In this document: positions 1-6,046 of the stretch, piece after piece
How positions within the stretch are numbered: the stretch's first letter is position 1
Layout of the letters: each line of letters opens with the position of its first letter
Assembly: GCA_025057335.1 (NCBI GenBank)
Contig: JANWXG010000115.1
Span: forward strand, 1 to 7,982
Source of the DNA: a bacterium
Lineage (GTDB): Bacteria > Armatimonadota > HRBIN16
Direction of reading: 5' to 3'
DNA: 7,982 bases
Program-made: the position numbers and the translations under genes
Notes under the pieces: model-generated
Seen by the model: only the letters and a program-made list of their open reading frames with translations
Told to the model about the DNA's origin: nothing
The model's database searches: none

Positions 1-2
1 GC

Positions 3-656
3 CAGTACAACCAGCAAGTGTGGGCGCGCTACCCGGTGCGTACCCACGTGGTGCAGCCCGGTGAAGACATCGCGCAGGTGGTGCAGCAATATGCGGCGCC
101 CCACCTACAAGCGGGCGACGTTCTGGTCATCAGCGAGAAGGTGGTCGCGATATGTCAGAGGCGGGCGTTTCCCGTAGAGGAGATACACCCCCGCCCGCTG
201 GCGCGCTGGCTCAGCCGCTTCGTCACGAAAACGCCGCACGGCATTGGCATCGGCAGCCCTGTCACAATGGAGTTGGCGTTACGCGAGGCGGGCGTGTGGC
301 GCATCCTGCTGGCTGCCGCGGTTGCAGCGGTGACCAAGCCGCTGGGCATTCGCGGCATGTTCTACCGCGTGGCAGGGCGTAGCGTAGCAGCAATCGACGG
401 TCCTACTCCCTATACCCTCCCTCCTTACAACCGCTACGCCTCTCTGGCTCCGAAAGAACCGAACAAGGTCGCACAGCGTCTCGCAGAACAGCTGGGCGTG
501 CCCGTCGCCATCGTAGACGCGAATGACCTAGGAGTAGAGGTGCTGGGCGCTAGTAAGGGACTAAACCCCCTCTTGGTAGAGGAACTGTTCCGCGACAATC
601 CGTTAGGGCAAGGCAGTCAGCAAACACCATTGTGTATCCTGCGCCGTGTCGGTTAA
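3..656 (+). CDS. Coenzyme F420-0:L-glutamate ligase-like protein (5' end probably outside window)
   Basis: The protein resembles the CofE/FbiB-N family, whose classical members add glutamate to coenzyme F420-0 using GTP. Family-like segments are DVLVISEKVVAI near the N terminus, a central GIGIGSPVTMELALREAG, then GIRGMFYRVAG, IDGPTPYTLPPYNRYASLAP and a C-terminal VAIVDANDLGVEVLGASKG. The acidic DANDLG stretch is a plausible metal/nucleotide contact. The first possible start inside the window is a GTG at 18, but no Shine-Dalgarno precedes it and the frame stays open to the left edge, so the true start is probably just upstream. No signal peptide is evident; there is a short hydrophobic alanine-rich stretch in the middle. 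It is convergent with the minus-strand aldolase gene and their stop codons overlap. This divergent subfamily occurs in bacteria not known to make F420, so the true substrate is uncertain. No other F420 gene is visible here. Family confidence is good, function low. Confidence 0.75.
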   Translation, partial: QYNQQVWARYPVRTHVVQPGEDIAQVVQQYAAPHLQAGDVLVISEKVVAICQRRAFPVEEIHPRPLARWLSRFVTKTPHGIGIGSPVTMELALREAGVWRILLAAAVAAVTKPLGIRGMFYRVAGRSVAAIDGPTPYTLPPYNRYASLAPKEPNKVAQRLAEQLGVPVAIVDANDLGVEVLGASKGLNPLLVEELFRDNPLGQGSQQTPLCILRRVG

Positions 657-1324
657 CCTGCAGGTGAGAGCCTAGAGGAGTAGCCTGACGCCTCGCTTCG
701 CAACTGCTCTACCAGCTCCGCTGGCAAATGATTCAGTTCCAAACCCGCCATGCGCGCCAAAACGAGCAGGCGACAGCTCATCTCGAACGACTCCACGCGC
801 ATTAGCACGTCAGGAACAGCAGTGTGGAAGGTGATGAAGCCGTGATTGGAAAGGATAATCGTTTCGTGTTCGCGCACCGCTTCCCCTACGGCGTCAGCCA
901 GCTGCTGCGTGCCTGGAGGGATGTACGGTACGCGTGCGACACGCCCCACATAGAAGATATTCTCGATATTCAGGTCTGTCGGCACGTCGAGCGTCGAGCA
1001 GGCGACCAGCGTCGCGTATGGGGGCGACACGTGCACCACCACCTCTGCCTCAGGACGATGGAGATAGATGGCGCGATGCATCGGCGTCTCCACTGAGGGC
1101 TTTGCCCCCTCGAACCGCGCGTCGTGTAGGGAGCAGAGGGCGGTCTGCTCTGGAACCAGCTGCCCCAGCCACGCGCCTGAAGCGGAGATGAGGAAGCGGT
1201 GCTCGTCAACCCGCAGGCTGATGTTACCAGAGGTACCCCACGCGAGACCGCGCTCGCCGAGGTAACGTCCCAGCTCGCACAGCTGTTGACGGAGGTCATC
1301 CAGTCCCATGCTCGCCCAGTGCAT
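653..1324 (-). CDS. Class II aldolase/adducin family protein, possible sugar-1-phosphate aldolase with altered zinc site
   Basis: A 223-residue protein of the fuculose-1-phosphate aldolase/MtnB/AraD fold, with typical length. It has the phosphate-binding GNIS at 33-36, ISASGA at 46-51, the catalytic-position glutamate in PSVET (Glu79), the first zinc His in VVVHVSPPY (His98) and the last in SNHG (His161). The 63-residue gap between His98 and His161 equals that in E. coli FucA (92 to 155). The residue expected to be the second zinc His (HxH) is Ser100. Members either cleave ketose-1-phosphates to DHAP plus an aldehyde or dehydrate methylthioribulose-1-phosphate. Lying near mtnP and mtnA, this one could act on their product; that is inference. 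It is the last gene of the minus-strand operon. The ATG at 1324 overlaps the upstream amidohydrolase by 29 nt; a second ATG at 1309 is possible, and neither has a strong ribosome site. No terminator is visible after it. Confidence 0.85.
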   Translation of the reverse strand: MHWASMGLDDLRQQLCELGRYLGERGLAWGTSGNISLRVDEHRFLISASGAWLGQLVPEQTALCSLHDARFEGAKPSVETPMHRAIYLHRPEAEVVVHVSPPYATLVACSTLDVPTDLNIENIFYVGRVARVPYIPPGTQQLADAVGEAVREHETIILSNHGFITFHTAVPDVLMRVESFEMSCRLLVLARMAGLELNHLPAELVEQLRSEASGYSSRLSPAG

Positions 1325-2654
1325 CCCTGACTCGGCGTACCACGCGACGCAAACGCTCGCGCAAGTTCGCCAGCGGCTCCCGCAGCAAGGGATACTCCCC
1401 CCGCTGGTAGACCACCTTCCCCGCCACCATTGTCATCACGACATCAGAGGCACGCGCAGAAAACACCAGCGCGGCGTACGGATCGTAGTTGGGGAAAGCG
1501 TGCACCCCCTCCAGCGACACGACGCAGAGGTCTGCCGCCTTGCCCGGCTCCAGGGTGCCCACCTGCCCCGTCATGCCCAGCGCACGCGCCCCTCCTGCCG
1601 TCGCTAGCTCCACCGCCCTCCGTGCCGTCAGGCAGGCGTCTGCTCCTCGTGTCGCTCGTTGTAACATCACCGCACAACGCATTTCCGCAAACAGGTCTAG
1701 CGTGTTGTTGCTCAGCACGCTGTCGGTTCCCAGACCGACCCTGACTTCTTGCGCCACCCACTCGCTCAGCGGGGCGATCCCGTTGTATAGCTTGGCGTTA
1801 GACTGCGGACAGTGGGCGATGGCGACCTGCGTCGCAGCAAGGAGTTGGGCGTGGCGCGAATCGGTCTGCACTGCGTGCACTAGCAACGTGTTCTCGTCTA
1901 GCCAACCCTGTTCGTGCAGGAGGTCAACCGGGTGCTTACCTAAGCTCTCCCAGGGGATACCGCGTTGCTCGTACATCTGCGCAAACTTCCCCGCGCCGAG
2001 GTGCAGCAGGGCGACCTCCTCGGCAGACTCGGCAGCATGGATACACACGGGGTAGCCCTTCTCACGGGCATACTCGCGCAGGCTAGCCATTACTGCAGGG
2101 CGGACAGTGTATAGCGCGTGGGGGGCAATTCCAACCCCGACCAGCGTGCCGCGTGTGGCGCGATGCAGCTGCTGCAGTTGGGCGTCCAGTGCATCGAGCG
2201 CCTTCCCGACAGATTCGTCGGGTTGCACGGCGAAGACCTCTTGATATACCCGCCCGCGCAAGCCCACTTGCGACAGAGCATAGGCTGCCGCTCCAGAGTC
2301 GCTCGTGTCGGCAACCGTGGTAATGCCCGACGCTGCCGCCTCCAGAGCACCCCACAGCGCGGAGTCTCGCCACTCCTGCTCCGTCAGCAAACCCTTCAGC
2401 TCTACTAGTCGGCGTATCCACTCGAAGAAGGGCAGCTCCTCTACCGCCCCGCGCAAAGCGGTGAGCTCGAGATGGGTATGGACGTTCACCAGACCGGGCA
2501 GGAGGACTGCCTCGCCGAAGTCGAGCACCTCCGCCCCGCCGCGCGTGCCTGACCGCCGGCGCACATCCACCACCACCCCGTTCTGCACCACCACCTCGCC
2601 TTGTTCGACGGGTTCTCGGGCGATGGGCAGTACCCACTCGGCTCGCAGAATCAC
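1296..2654 (-). CDS. Amidohydrolase superfamily nucleoside/purine deaminase-like protein (COG0402 type)
   Basis: A 452-residue metal-dependent deaminase-like enzyme. The metal-site motifs are in order: VNVHTHLELTALRG (His59, His61), APHALYT (His179), HAAES (His206, Glu209), LVHAVQTD (His260), AHCPQSNAKL (His281) and GLGTDSVLSNN (Asp311), followed by the C-terminal beta-sandwich segment GTLEPGKAADL. The family includes MTA/S-adenosylhomocysteine deaminase, 5'-deoxyadenosine deaminase, guanine deaminase and aminofutalosine deaminase. HTHLE followed by PFFEWIRRLVELK is, from memory, closer to the aminofutalosine-type branch than to MtaD, so no symbol is given. The start is set at the GTG at 2654: it forms a 4-nt GTGA overlap with the pseudopilin stop, has a GGAG 9 nt upstream (2664-2667), and places the protein at a normal family N terminus. 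The frame is open 50 codons further up, but that stretch lies inside the pseudopilin gene. It is expected to be cytoplasmic. Deaminase-like class is confident; substrate is not. Confidence 0.88.
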   Translation of the reverse strand: MILRAEWVLPIAREPVEQGEVVVQNGVVVDVRRRSGTRGGAEVLDFGEAVLLPGLVNVHTHLELTALRGAVEELPFFEWIRRLVELKGLLTEQEWRDSALWGALEAAASGITTVADTSDSGAAAYALSQVGLRGRVYQEVFAVQPDESVGKALDALDAQLQQLHRATRGTLVGVGIAPHALYTVRPAVMASLREYAREKGYPVCIHAAESAEEVALLHLGAGKFAQMYEQRGIPWESLGKHPVDLLHEQGWLDENTLLVHAVQTDSRHAQLLAATQVAIAHCPQSNAKLYNGIAPLSEWVAQEVRVGLGTDSVLSNNTLDLFAEMRCAVMLQRATRGADACLTARRAVELATAGGARALGMTGQVGTLEPGKAADLCVVSLEGVHAFPNYDPYAALVFSARASDVVMTMVAGKVVYQRGEYPLLREPLANLRERLRRVVRRVRDALGEHGTG

Positions 2655-3319
2655 AACGGAACGCTCCAGGCTCTCTCCAGGTCGTAGTACGTTATATTTT
2701 TGGCATGTCCGTCGCCGAACAACACATTGTAGCGGTAGCCGCGGTACACCCTCGGGTTGTAACATTCTTCGAGGGTGCGCATAATCCCTTCGCTGCCGTG
2801 CCACGCGCCGCTGCTGTCCATGATGACGTTGACCTCTGAGGGATACTGGAAGCCTGAGAGCATCATCTGGCGGAAGGCAATCTCTGTGCGGAAGACGTAG
2901 CTAGTGCCGAACTTGCGATACGAGGAGGGCGTGGCGTCTAGCGGTTCACAGTTGAAGTCCTGATAGATGTAGCCGATATCCGACGAGCAGCTCCACACCT
3001 CGGCGCTACGACAGTATGGCAGTAATACCTCGTGGAGCAGGGGCATGTAGGGTATCCATTGCTGCCAGTAGGGGTGGTCGTTCCAAATTTGGGGAGTGTA
3101 CTTATCGGTAGCGTCCACAGCCCAGGGGTAGCGTTCGTCGTAATCCTCAGCGTACATCATGATTGCCATGCCAATCTGGCGGATGTTGGACAGACATGCC
3201 GTGGAGCGTGCCTTTGCTCGGGCACGGGCAAAAACGGGAAAGAGCAACCCCGCCAGTAACGCGATGATGGCGATCACCACCAGTATCTCGATAAGCGTAA
3301 ACGCTGCGCGACGGTGCAT
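2651..3319 (-). CDS. Prepilin-type N-terminal cleavage/methylation domain protein (type II/IV pseudopilin-like)
   Basis: A 222-residue secreted pseudopilin-like protein. It has a short basic leader (MHRRAA), then FTLIEILVVIAIIALLAG, the class III signal and transmembrane helix. Cleavage is predicted between Ala6 and Phe7, with the conserved Glu at mature position 5; Ala replaces the usual Gly before the cut, as is common in such proteins. Then come FARARAKARSTACLSNIRQIG and MMYAEDYDERYPW, a variable Cys-containing head, and a C-terminal NVLFGDGHAK of the H-x9-DG/DUF1559-like kind. This architecture is frequent in Armatimonadota and Planctomycetota. The start is ATG 3319, with GGGAGGA at 3328-3334 and an 8-nt spacer; an in-frame ATG at 3370 would give a 17-residue extension lying inside the upstream gene and displace the leader, so it is not used. 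It sits 14 nt after the hydrolase gene and overlaps the amidohydrolase start by 4 nt. Its role in the operon is unknown. Confidence 0.9.
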   Translation of the reverse strand: MHRRAAFTLIEILVVIAIIALLAGLLFPVFARARAKARSTACLSNIRQIGMAIMMYAEDYDERYPWAVDATDKYTPQIWNDHPYWQQWIPYMPLLHEVLLPYCRSAEVWSCSSDIGYIYQDFNCEPLDATPSSYRKFGTSYVFRTEIAFRQMMLSGFQYPSEVNVIMDSSGAWHGSEGIMRTLEECYNPRVYRGYRYNVLFGDGHAKNITYYDLERAWSVPL

Positions 3320-3333
3320 GATTTGTATCCTCC

Positions 3334-4050
3334 CTATCGTGATGCTGTCGCCGCCTGTATGAAGGCGCACATCAGTCGTCCCGTAGCTTCTGCTTCAGGG
3401 TCCATCTCCGGATGCCATTGTACCCCAAGCAAAAAGCGCGCGTCCTCCAACTCCACGGCTTCGACGACACCATCGGGCGCCGCTGCGGTCACCCGCAAAC
3501 GGTCCGCCGCTCTCCCTACCGCCTGATGGTGCGAGCTCACCACCTCCACTTCCCGCCTGCACAGTATCTCGTGCAGCAAACTACCTTCCTGAATCCAGAT
3601 GACGTGTCGGGCGTGAGGTTCGTTCGCTGATAGCCTCCGATGCTTCACCGCGCTACCGACTTGAGAGGGGATGTCCTGTATCAACGTGCCCCCGAACGCC
3701 ACATTAAGCAGCTGACAGCCGTAGCAGATGCCCAGCACGGGCTTATCCAGTTCCCGAAACAGACGCACCAGTGCCATCTCGAACAGTGGACGCTCCTCCG
3801 GCAGAGGGTCGGTTTGCGCGACGGGTTCCTCACCATAGAGGCTCGGCGGGATGTCTTTTCCTCCGCTTACAATCAATCCGTCCAGCATCTCGGCGTAGTG
3901 ACGCACGAGCCGCTCTTCCTTCAGAGGCGCCAGCGTTACTGGCACGCCGCCCGCCCGTTCCACTGCACGGAGGTAGCGCTCCGGCAACAACGCTACCGAT
4001 TCATCATGCTGCTCGTAGCCAGTCGTAATGCCAATCAGGGGCGGTCGCAT
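3334..4050 (-). CDS. Gamma-glutamyl-gamma-aminobutyrate hydrolase-like (PuuD family, class I glutamine amidotransferase fold)
   Basis: A 238-residue protein of peptidase family C26. It has IGITTGYE at the N terminus, LIVSGGKDIPPSLYGEEP at about 59-76, the nucleophile elbow in LGICYGCQLLN (Cys109), SSHHQAVGR, and VQWHPEMDPEAE with His213 and Glu215 completing the Cys-His-Glu triad. In E. coli, PuuD hydrolyses gamma-glutamyl-GABA in putrescine breakdown; relatives cut other gamma-glutamyl amides, so the substrate here is only inferred. There is no synthetase domain, so it is a stand-alone hydrolase. The start is ATG 4050, with GAGGTAGGT at 4057-4065 upstream and a TATAAT box at 4077-4082 giving a leader of about 20 nt. 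It is the first gene of the minus-strand operon, and its stop codon overlaps the pseudopilin ribosome site by one base. Family assignment is firm. Confidence 0.9.
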   Translation of the reverse strand: MRPPLIGITTGYEQHDESVALLPERYLRAVERAGGVPVTLAPLKEERLVRHYAEMLDGLIVSGGKDIPPSLYGEEPVAQTDPLPEERPLFEMALVRLFRELDKPVLGICYGCQLLNVAFGGTLIQDIPSQVGSAVKHRRLSANEPHARHVIWIQEGSLLHEILCRREVEVVSSHHQAVGRAADRLRVTAAAPDGVVEAVELEDARFLLGVQWHPEMDPEAEATGRLMCAFIQAATASR

Positions 4051-4076
4051 GGGGGTACCTACCTCGCTTTGCCGCC

Positions 4077-4105
4077 ATTATACCACACCAGGCAAGCATG
4101 GGGAA
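4077..4105 (-). promoter_or_regulatory. Putative housekeeping-sigma promoter of the minus-strand operon
   Basis: Read on the minus strand, there is a perfect TATAAT at 4082-4077. A weak -35 candidate, TTCCCC, lies at 4105-4100 with a 17-nt spacer. Transcription would start near 4070, giving a leader of about 20 nt before the ATG at 4050, just enough for the ribosome site. The weak -35 suggests low basal activity or help from an activator. Confidence 0.6.
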
Positions 4106-4110
4106 GGCTC

Positions 4111-4138
4111 CTCCCTGTTTGCAAAAAAACGCAGGGAG
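4111..4138. promoter_or_regulatory. 7-bp inverted repeat flanking the mtnP -35 box, candidate operator
   Basis: CTCCCTG at 4111-4117 and CAGGGAG at 4132-4138 are perfect inverted copies 21 bp apart centre to centre (two helical turns). The spacer contains a run of seven A and the plus-strand -35 candidate. The geometry fits a dimeric regulator covering the -35 region. No T-tract follows, so it is not a terminator, and it lies upstream of the predicted transcription start, so it should not act in RNA. The regulator is unknown. Confidence 0.45.
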
Positions 4139-4148
4139 TAGTTATAAT
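4119..4148 (+). promoter_or_regulatory. Putative housekeeping-sigma promoter of the mtnP-mtnA-apt-permease operon
   Basis: A -35 candidate TTGCAA at 4119-4124 is followed by an 18-nt spacer and a perfect TATAAT at 4143-4148. Transcription would begin near 4155, leaving about 28 nt of leader before the ATG at 4183, with GAGGGAG at 4171-4177 as ribosome site. The short leader leaves no room for a SAM or purine riboswitch. The -10 box includes the ATG at 4147, which argues against that ATG as a start. Confidence 0.65.
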
Positions 4149-4182
4149 GAAGCTCTGGCACCATCGTCGCGAGGGAGAGTCG

Positions 4183-4992
4183 ATGAACAGACCACAGGCA
4201 GACATCGGTGTTTTCGGCGGTTCTGGCTTCTACCGCTTTCTCGAGAACGTGCAAGAGATAAAGGTAGAAACACCCTACGGCGCACCGAGCGACCACATCG
4301 CGCTGGCGGAGGTAGATGGCAGACGGGTGGCGTTCCTGCCCCGGCACGGCCGACACCATAGCATCCCGCCGCACAAGATTAACTTCCGTGCCAACCTGTG
4401 GGCGATGAAGGAGCTGGGCGTGACGCGCATCCTCAGCCCCTTCGCCGCGGGCAGCCTACAGGCGCACATCCATCCTGGCGACTTCGTGGTGGTAGACCAG
4501 TATGTAGACCGCACGCACGGCAGAGCGGACACGTTCTATGAGGGTCCCGTCGTGACACACGTCTCGCCCGCTGACCCCTACTGCCCCACCCTGCGCCAGA
4601 TTGCGACAGAGGTCATCCGCGAACAGGGTATCACCTGCCACGAGCGGGGCACTGTAGTAGTGATACAGGGACCCCGTTTCTCCACCAAAGCAGAAAGCCA
4701 GTGGTACACCTCAATGGGCTGGGAAGTCATCAGCATGACCCAGTATCCTGAGGCGTATCTGGCGCGCGAGCTGGCAATGTGCGTGGTGGGTATCGCGTTG
4801 ATTACCGACTACGACAGCGGTCTGGTGATGGGGGGACAGGTTCCTCCCGTGACCACGAAAGAGGTGCTCGAAGTGTTCCAGCGCAACTCCGAGCGCATTC
4901 GCAACGTGGTGCTGGAGATTATCCGGCGCATCCCCCCGGAGCGCCACTGTCCCTGCCCACACGTGTTAGACCATGCCCGCATCGAGGTGTAA
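4183..4992 (+). CDS. mtnP: S-methyl-5'-thioadenosine phosphorylase
   Basis: A 269-residue PNP/MTAP-family phosphorylase, normal length. It converts MTA (often also 5'-deoxyadenosine) and phosphate to adenine and a 5-substituted ribose-1-phosphate. Visible motifs are GVFGGSGFY (9-17, phosphate loop), LPRHGRHHSIPPHKINFRANLWAMK (52-76, the family signature), GPRFSTKAESQWY, the substrate-Met segment ISMTQYPEAYLARE, and ITDYDSG (207-213). Asp209 and Asp211 favour a 6-amino purine, so adenosine-type rather than methylthioinosine-type specificity. The tail has HCPCPHVLDHA with Cys256-x-Cys258, like the CxC motif of thermophilic archaeal MTA phosphorylase II. Start ATG 4183 is chosen because GAGGGAG lies 5 nt upstream and the protein begins directly before the first strand. 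It heads the plus-strand operon, and mtnA starts 1 nt after its stop. The apt gene two places down supports adenine as product. Confidence 0.93.
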   Translation: MNRPQADIGVFGGSGFYRFLENVQEIKVETPYGAPSDHIALAEVDGRRVAFLPRHGRHHSIPPHKINFRANLWAMKELGVTRILSPFAAGSLQAHIHPGDFVVVDQYVDRTHGRADTFYEGPVVTHVSPADPYCPTLRQIATEVIREQGITCHERGTVVVIQGPRFSTKAESQWYTSMGWEVISMTQYPEAYLARELAMCVVGIALITDYDSGLVMGGQVPPVTTKEVLEVFQRNSERIRNVVLEIIRRIPPERHCPCPHVLDHARIEV

Positions 4993-4993
4993 G

Positions 4994-6046
4994 GTGGAGG
5001 TTCGCCCGGTACGCTGGGAAGGCGAGGCGCTCGTGCTGATAGACCAGACGCAGCTGCCCCATCGTCTGGTAGAGATACGCTATCGCGACTGGCGTGAGGT
5101 AGCAGAAGCCATTCGGAGGATGGTGGTGCGTGGCGCGCCCGCGATTGGGGCGGCGGCGGCGTGCGGACTGACGCTGGCGGCGGAGGCGGTCGAGGCTGCC
5201 GACATGTCCCTTTTCCGTCAGCGCTGGCTAGAGGCGGCGGAAGCGTTCGCGCGCACGCGCCCCACGGCGGTCAACCTGTTCTGGGCAATCGAGCGCATGA
5301 AAGCGGTGGTAGCGGCGTGCGACAGCCCCCATGAGGCGCGCCGTCGTCTGAGGGAGGAGAGCGAAGCCATCCTGCGCGAGGACGTGGAGGCAAACCGCGC
5401 CATCGGGCGATACGGGCAGGAGCTCGTGCCCGACGGGGCGCGCATCCTGACGCACTGCAATGCGGGCGCGCTGGCGACGGTAGGCTATGGTACCGCTCTG
5501 GGCGTCATTCGCGCGGCGGTGGAGGCGGGCAAGCGCGTGCATGTATACGCCGATGAGACGCGCCCGCGCCTGCAAGGGATGCAGCTTACGGCGTGGGAGC
5601 TGGTGCAGGAGGGCATTCCCGTCACAGTGATCACCGACAACATGGCAGGGATGCTGATGCGTCGGGGCGAAATCGACCTCGTAGTGGTAGGGGCGGACAG
5701 GATTGCCGCCAACGGCGACGTGGCGAACAAGGTGGGCACGTATAGCGTAGCGGTGCTGGCGCGCTGGCACGGCATTCCCTTCTACGTCGCTGCGCCCACT
5801 TCTACCGTTGACCTGTCGGCGGCGGACGGTTCCGCCATCCCGATTGAGGAGCGGTCATCAGAGGAGGTGACGCACATCGGCGGCGTGCGCATCGCACCAG
5901 AGGGGGTGCATGTCATCAATCCCGCCTTTGATGTGACGCCAGCGGATCTGGTCACCGCCATCATCACAGAGCGCGGCGTCGCCCGATCGCCTTACACGCA
6001 ATCGCTATCACAGATGGTCTTGGCAAGCACGGGGGAGGCACGCTGA
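4994..6046 (+). CDS. mtnA: S-methyl-5-thioribose-1-phosphate isomerase
   Basis: A 350-residue aldose-ketose isomerase of the eIF2B-related family that turns methylthioribose-1-phosphate (or 5-deoxyribose-1-phosphate) into the ribulose-1-phosphate. Motifs are LIDQTQLP (15-22), VVRGAPAIGAAAACG (44-58), RPTAVNLFWAIERM, ILTHCNAGALATVGYGTALG with catalytic Cys155, ADETRPRLQG, and VVGADRIAANGDVANKVGT with catalytic Asp235. The 80-residue gap between them matches Cys160/Asp240 of the B. subtilis enzyme. The GTG at 4994 is preferred: GAGG at 4984-4987 lies 6 nt upstream, and the protein then begins EVRPVRWEG as relatives do. An ATG at 4973, inside mtnP, would add 7 residues but has no ribosome site. 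The stop shares a base with the apt start (TGATG). The Cys/Asp pair separates it from the non-catalytic eIF2B subunits. Confidence 0.95.
   Translation: MEVRPVRWEGEALVLIDQTQLPHRLVEIRYRDWREVAEAIRRMVVRGAPAIGAAAACGLTLAAEAVEAADMSLFRQRWLEAAEAFARTRPTAVNLFWAIERMKAVVAACDSPHEARRRLREESEAILREDVEANRAIGRYGQELVPDGARILTHCNAGALATVGYGTALGVIRAAVEAGKRVHVYADETRPRLQGMQLTAWELVQEGIPVTVITDNMAGMLMRRGEIDLVVVGADRIAANGDVANKVGTYSVAVLARWHGIPFYVAAPTSTVDLSAADGSAIPIEERSSEEVTHIGGVRIAPEGVHVINPAFDVTPADLVTAIITERGVARSPYTQSLSQMVLASTGEAR

Noticed and set aside
640..700. Bidirectional terminator between the convergent genes
   Set aside because: The stop codons overlap; only short 8-bp palindromes are present, with no stable stem plus T-run on either strand.
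1489..2055. 188-codon plus-strand open frame antisense to the amidohydrolase
   Set aside because: Ser/Ala/Arg-rich composition and no recognisable motif; antisense shadow frame of a real gene.
2083..2637. 184-codon minus-strand open frame within the amidohydrolase
   Set aside because: Low-complexity Arg/Gly/Ala product in an alternative frame of a strongly supported gene; typical of GC-rich shadow frames.
2655..2804. 50-codon N-terminal extension of the amidohydrolase
   Set aside because: It overlaps the pseudopilin gene in another frame and has no family resemblance; the GTG at 2654 has a GGAG site and the typical GTGA overlap.
3640..4182. Long in-frame open stretch upstream of mtnP on the plus strand, allowing a 450-residue protein
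   Set aside because: It lies antisense to the gamma-glutamyl hydrolase gene and across the promoter region; MtnP homology begins only after 4183, where a good ribosome site is present.
4149..4182. Possible SAM or purine riboswitch ahead of mtnP
   Set aside because: The predicted leader is only about 28 nt, too short for any known class; the inverted repeat lies upstream of the predicted transcription start.
5140..5200. GCG-rich tract in mtnA as a simple-sequence repeat
   Set aside because: It encodes the conserved alanine-rich helix after RGAPAIG; explained by amino acid composition and GC bias.
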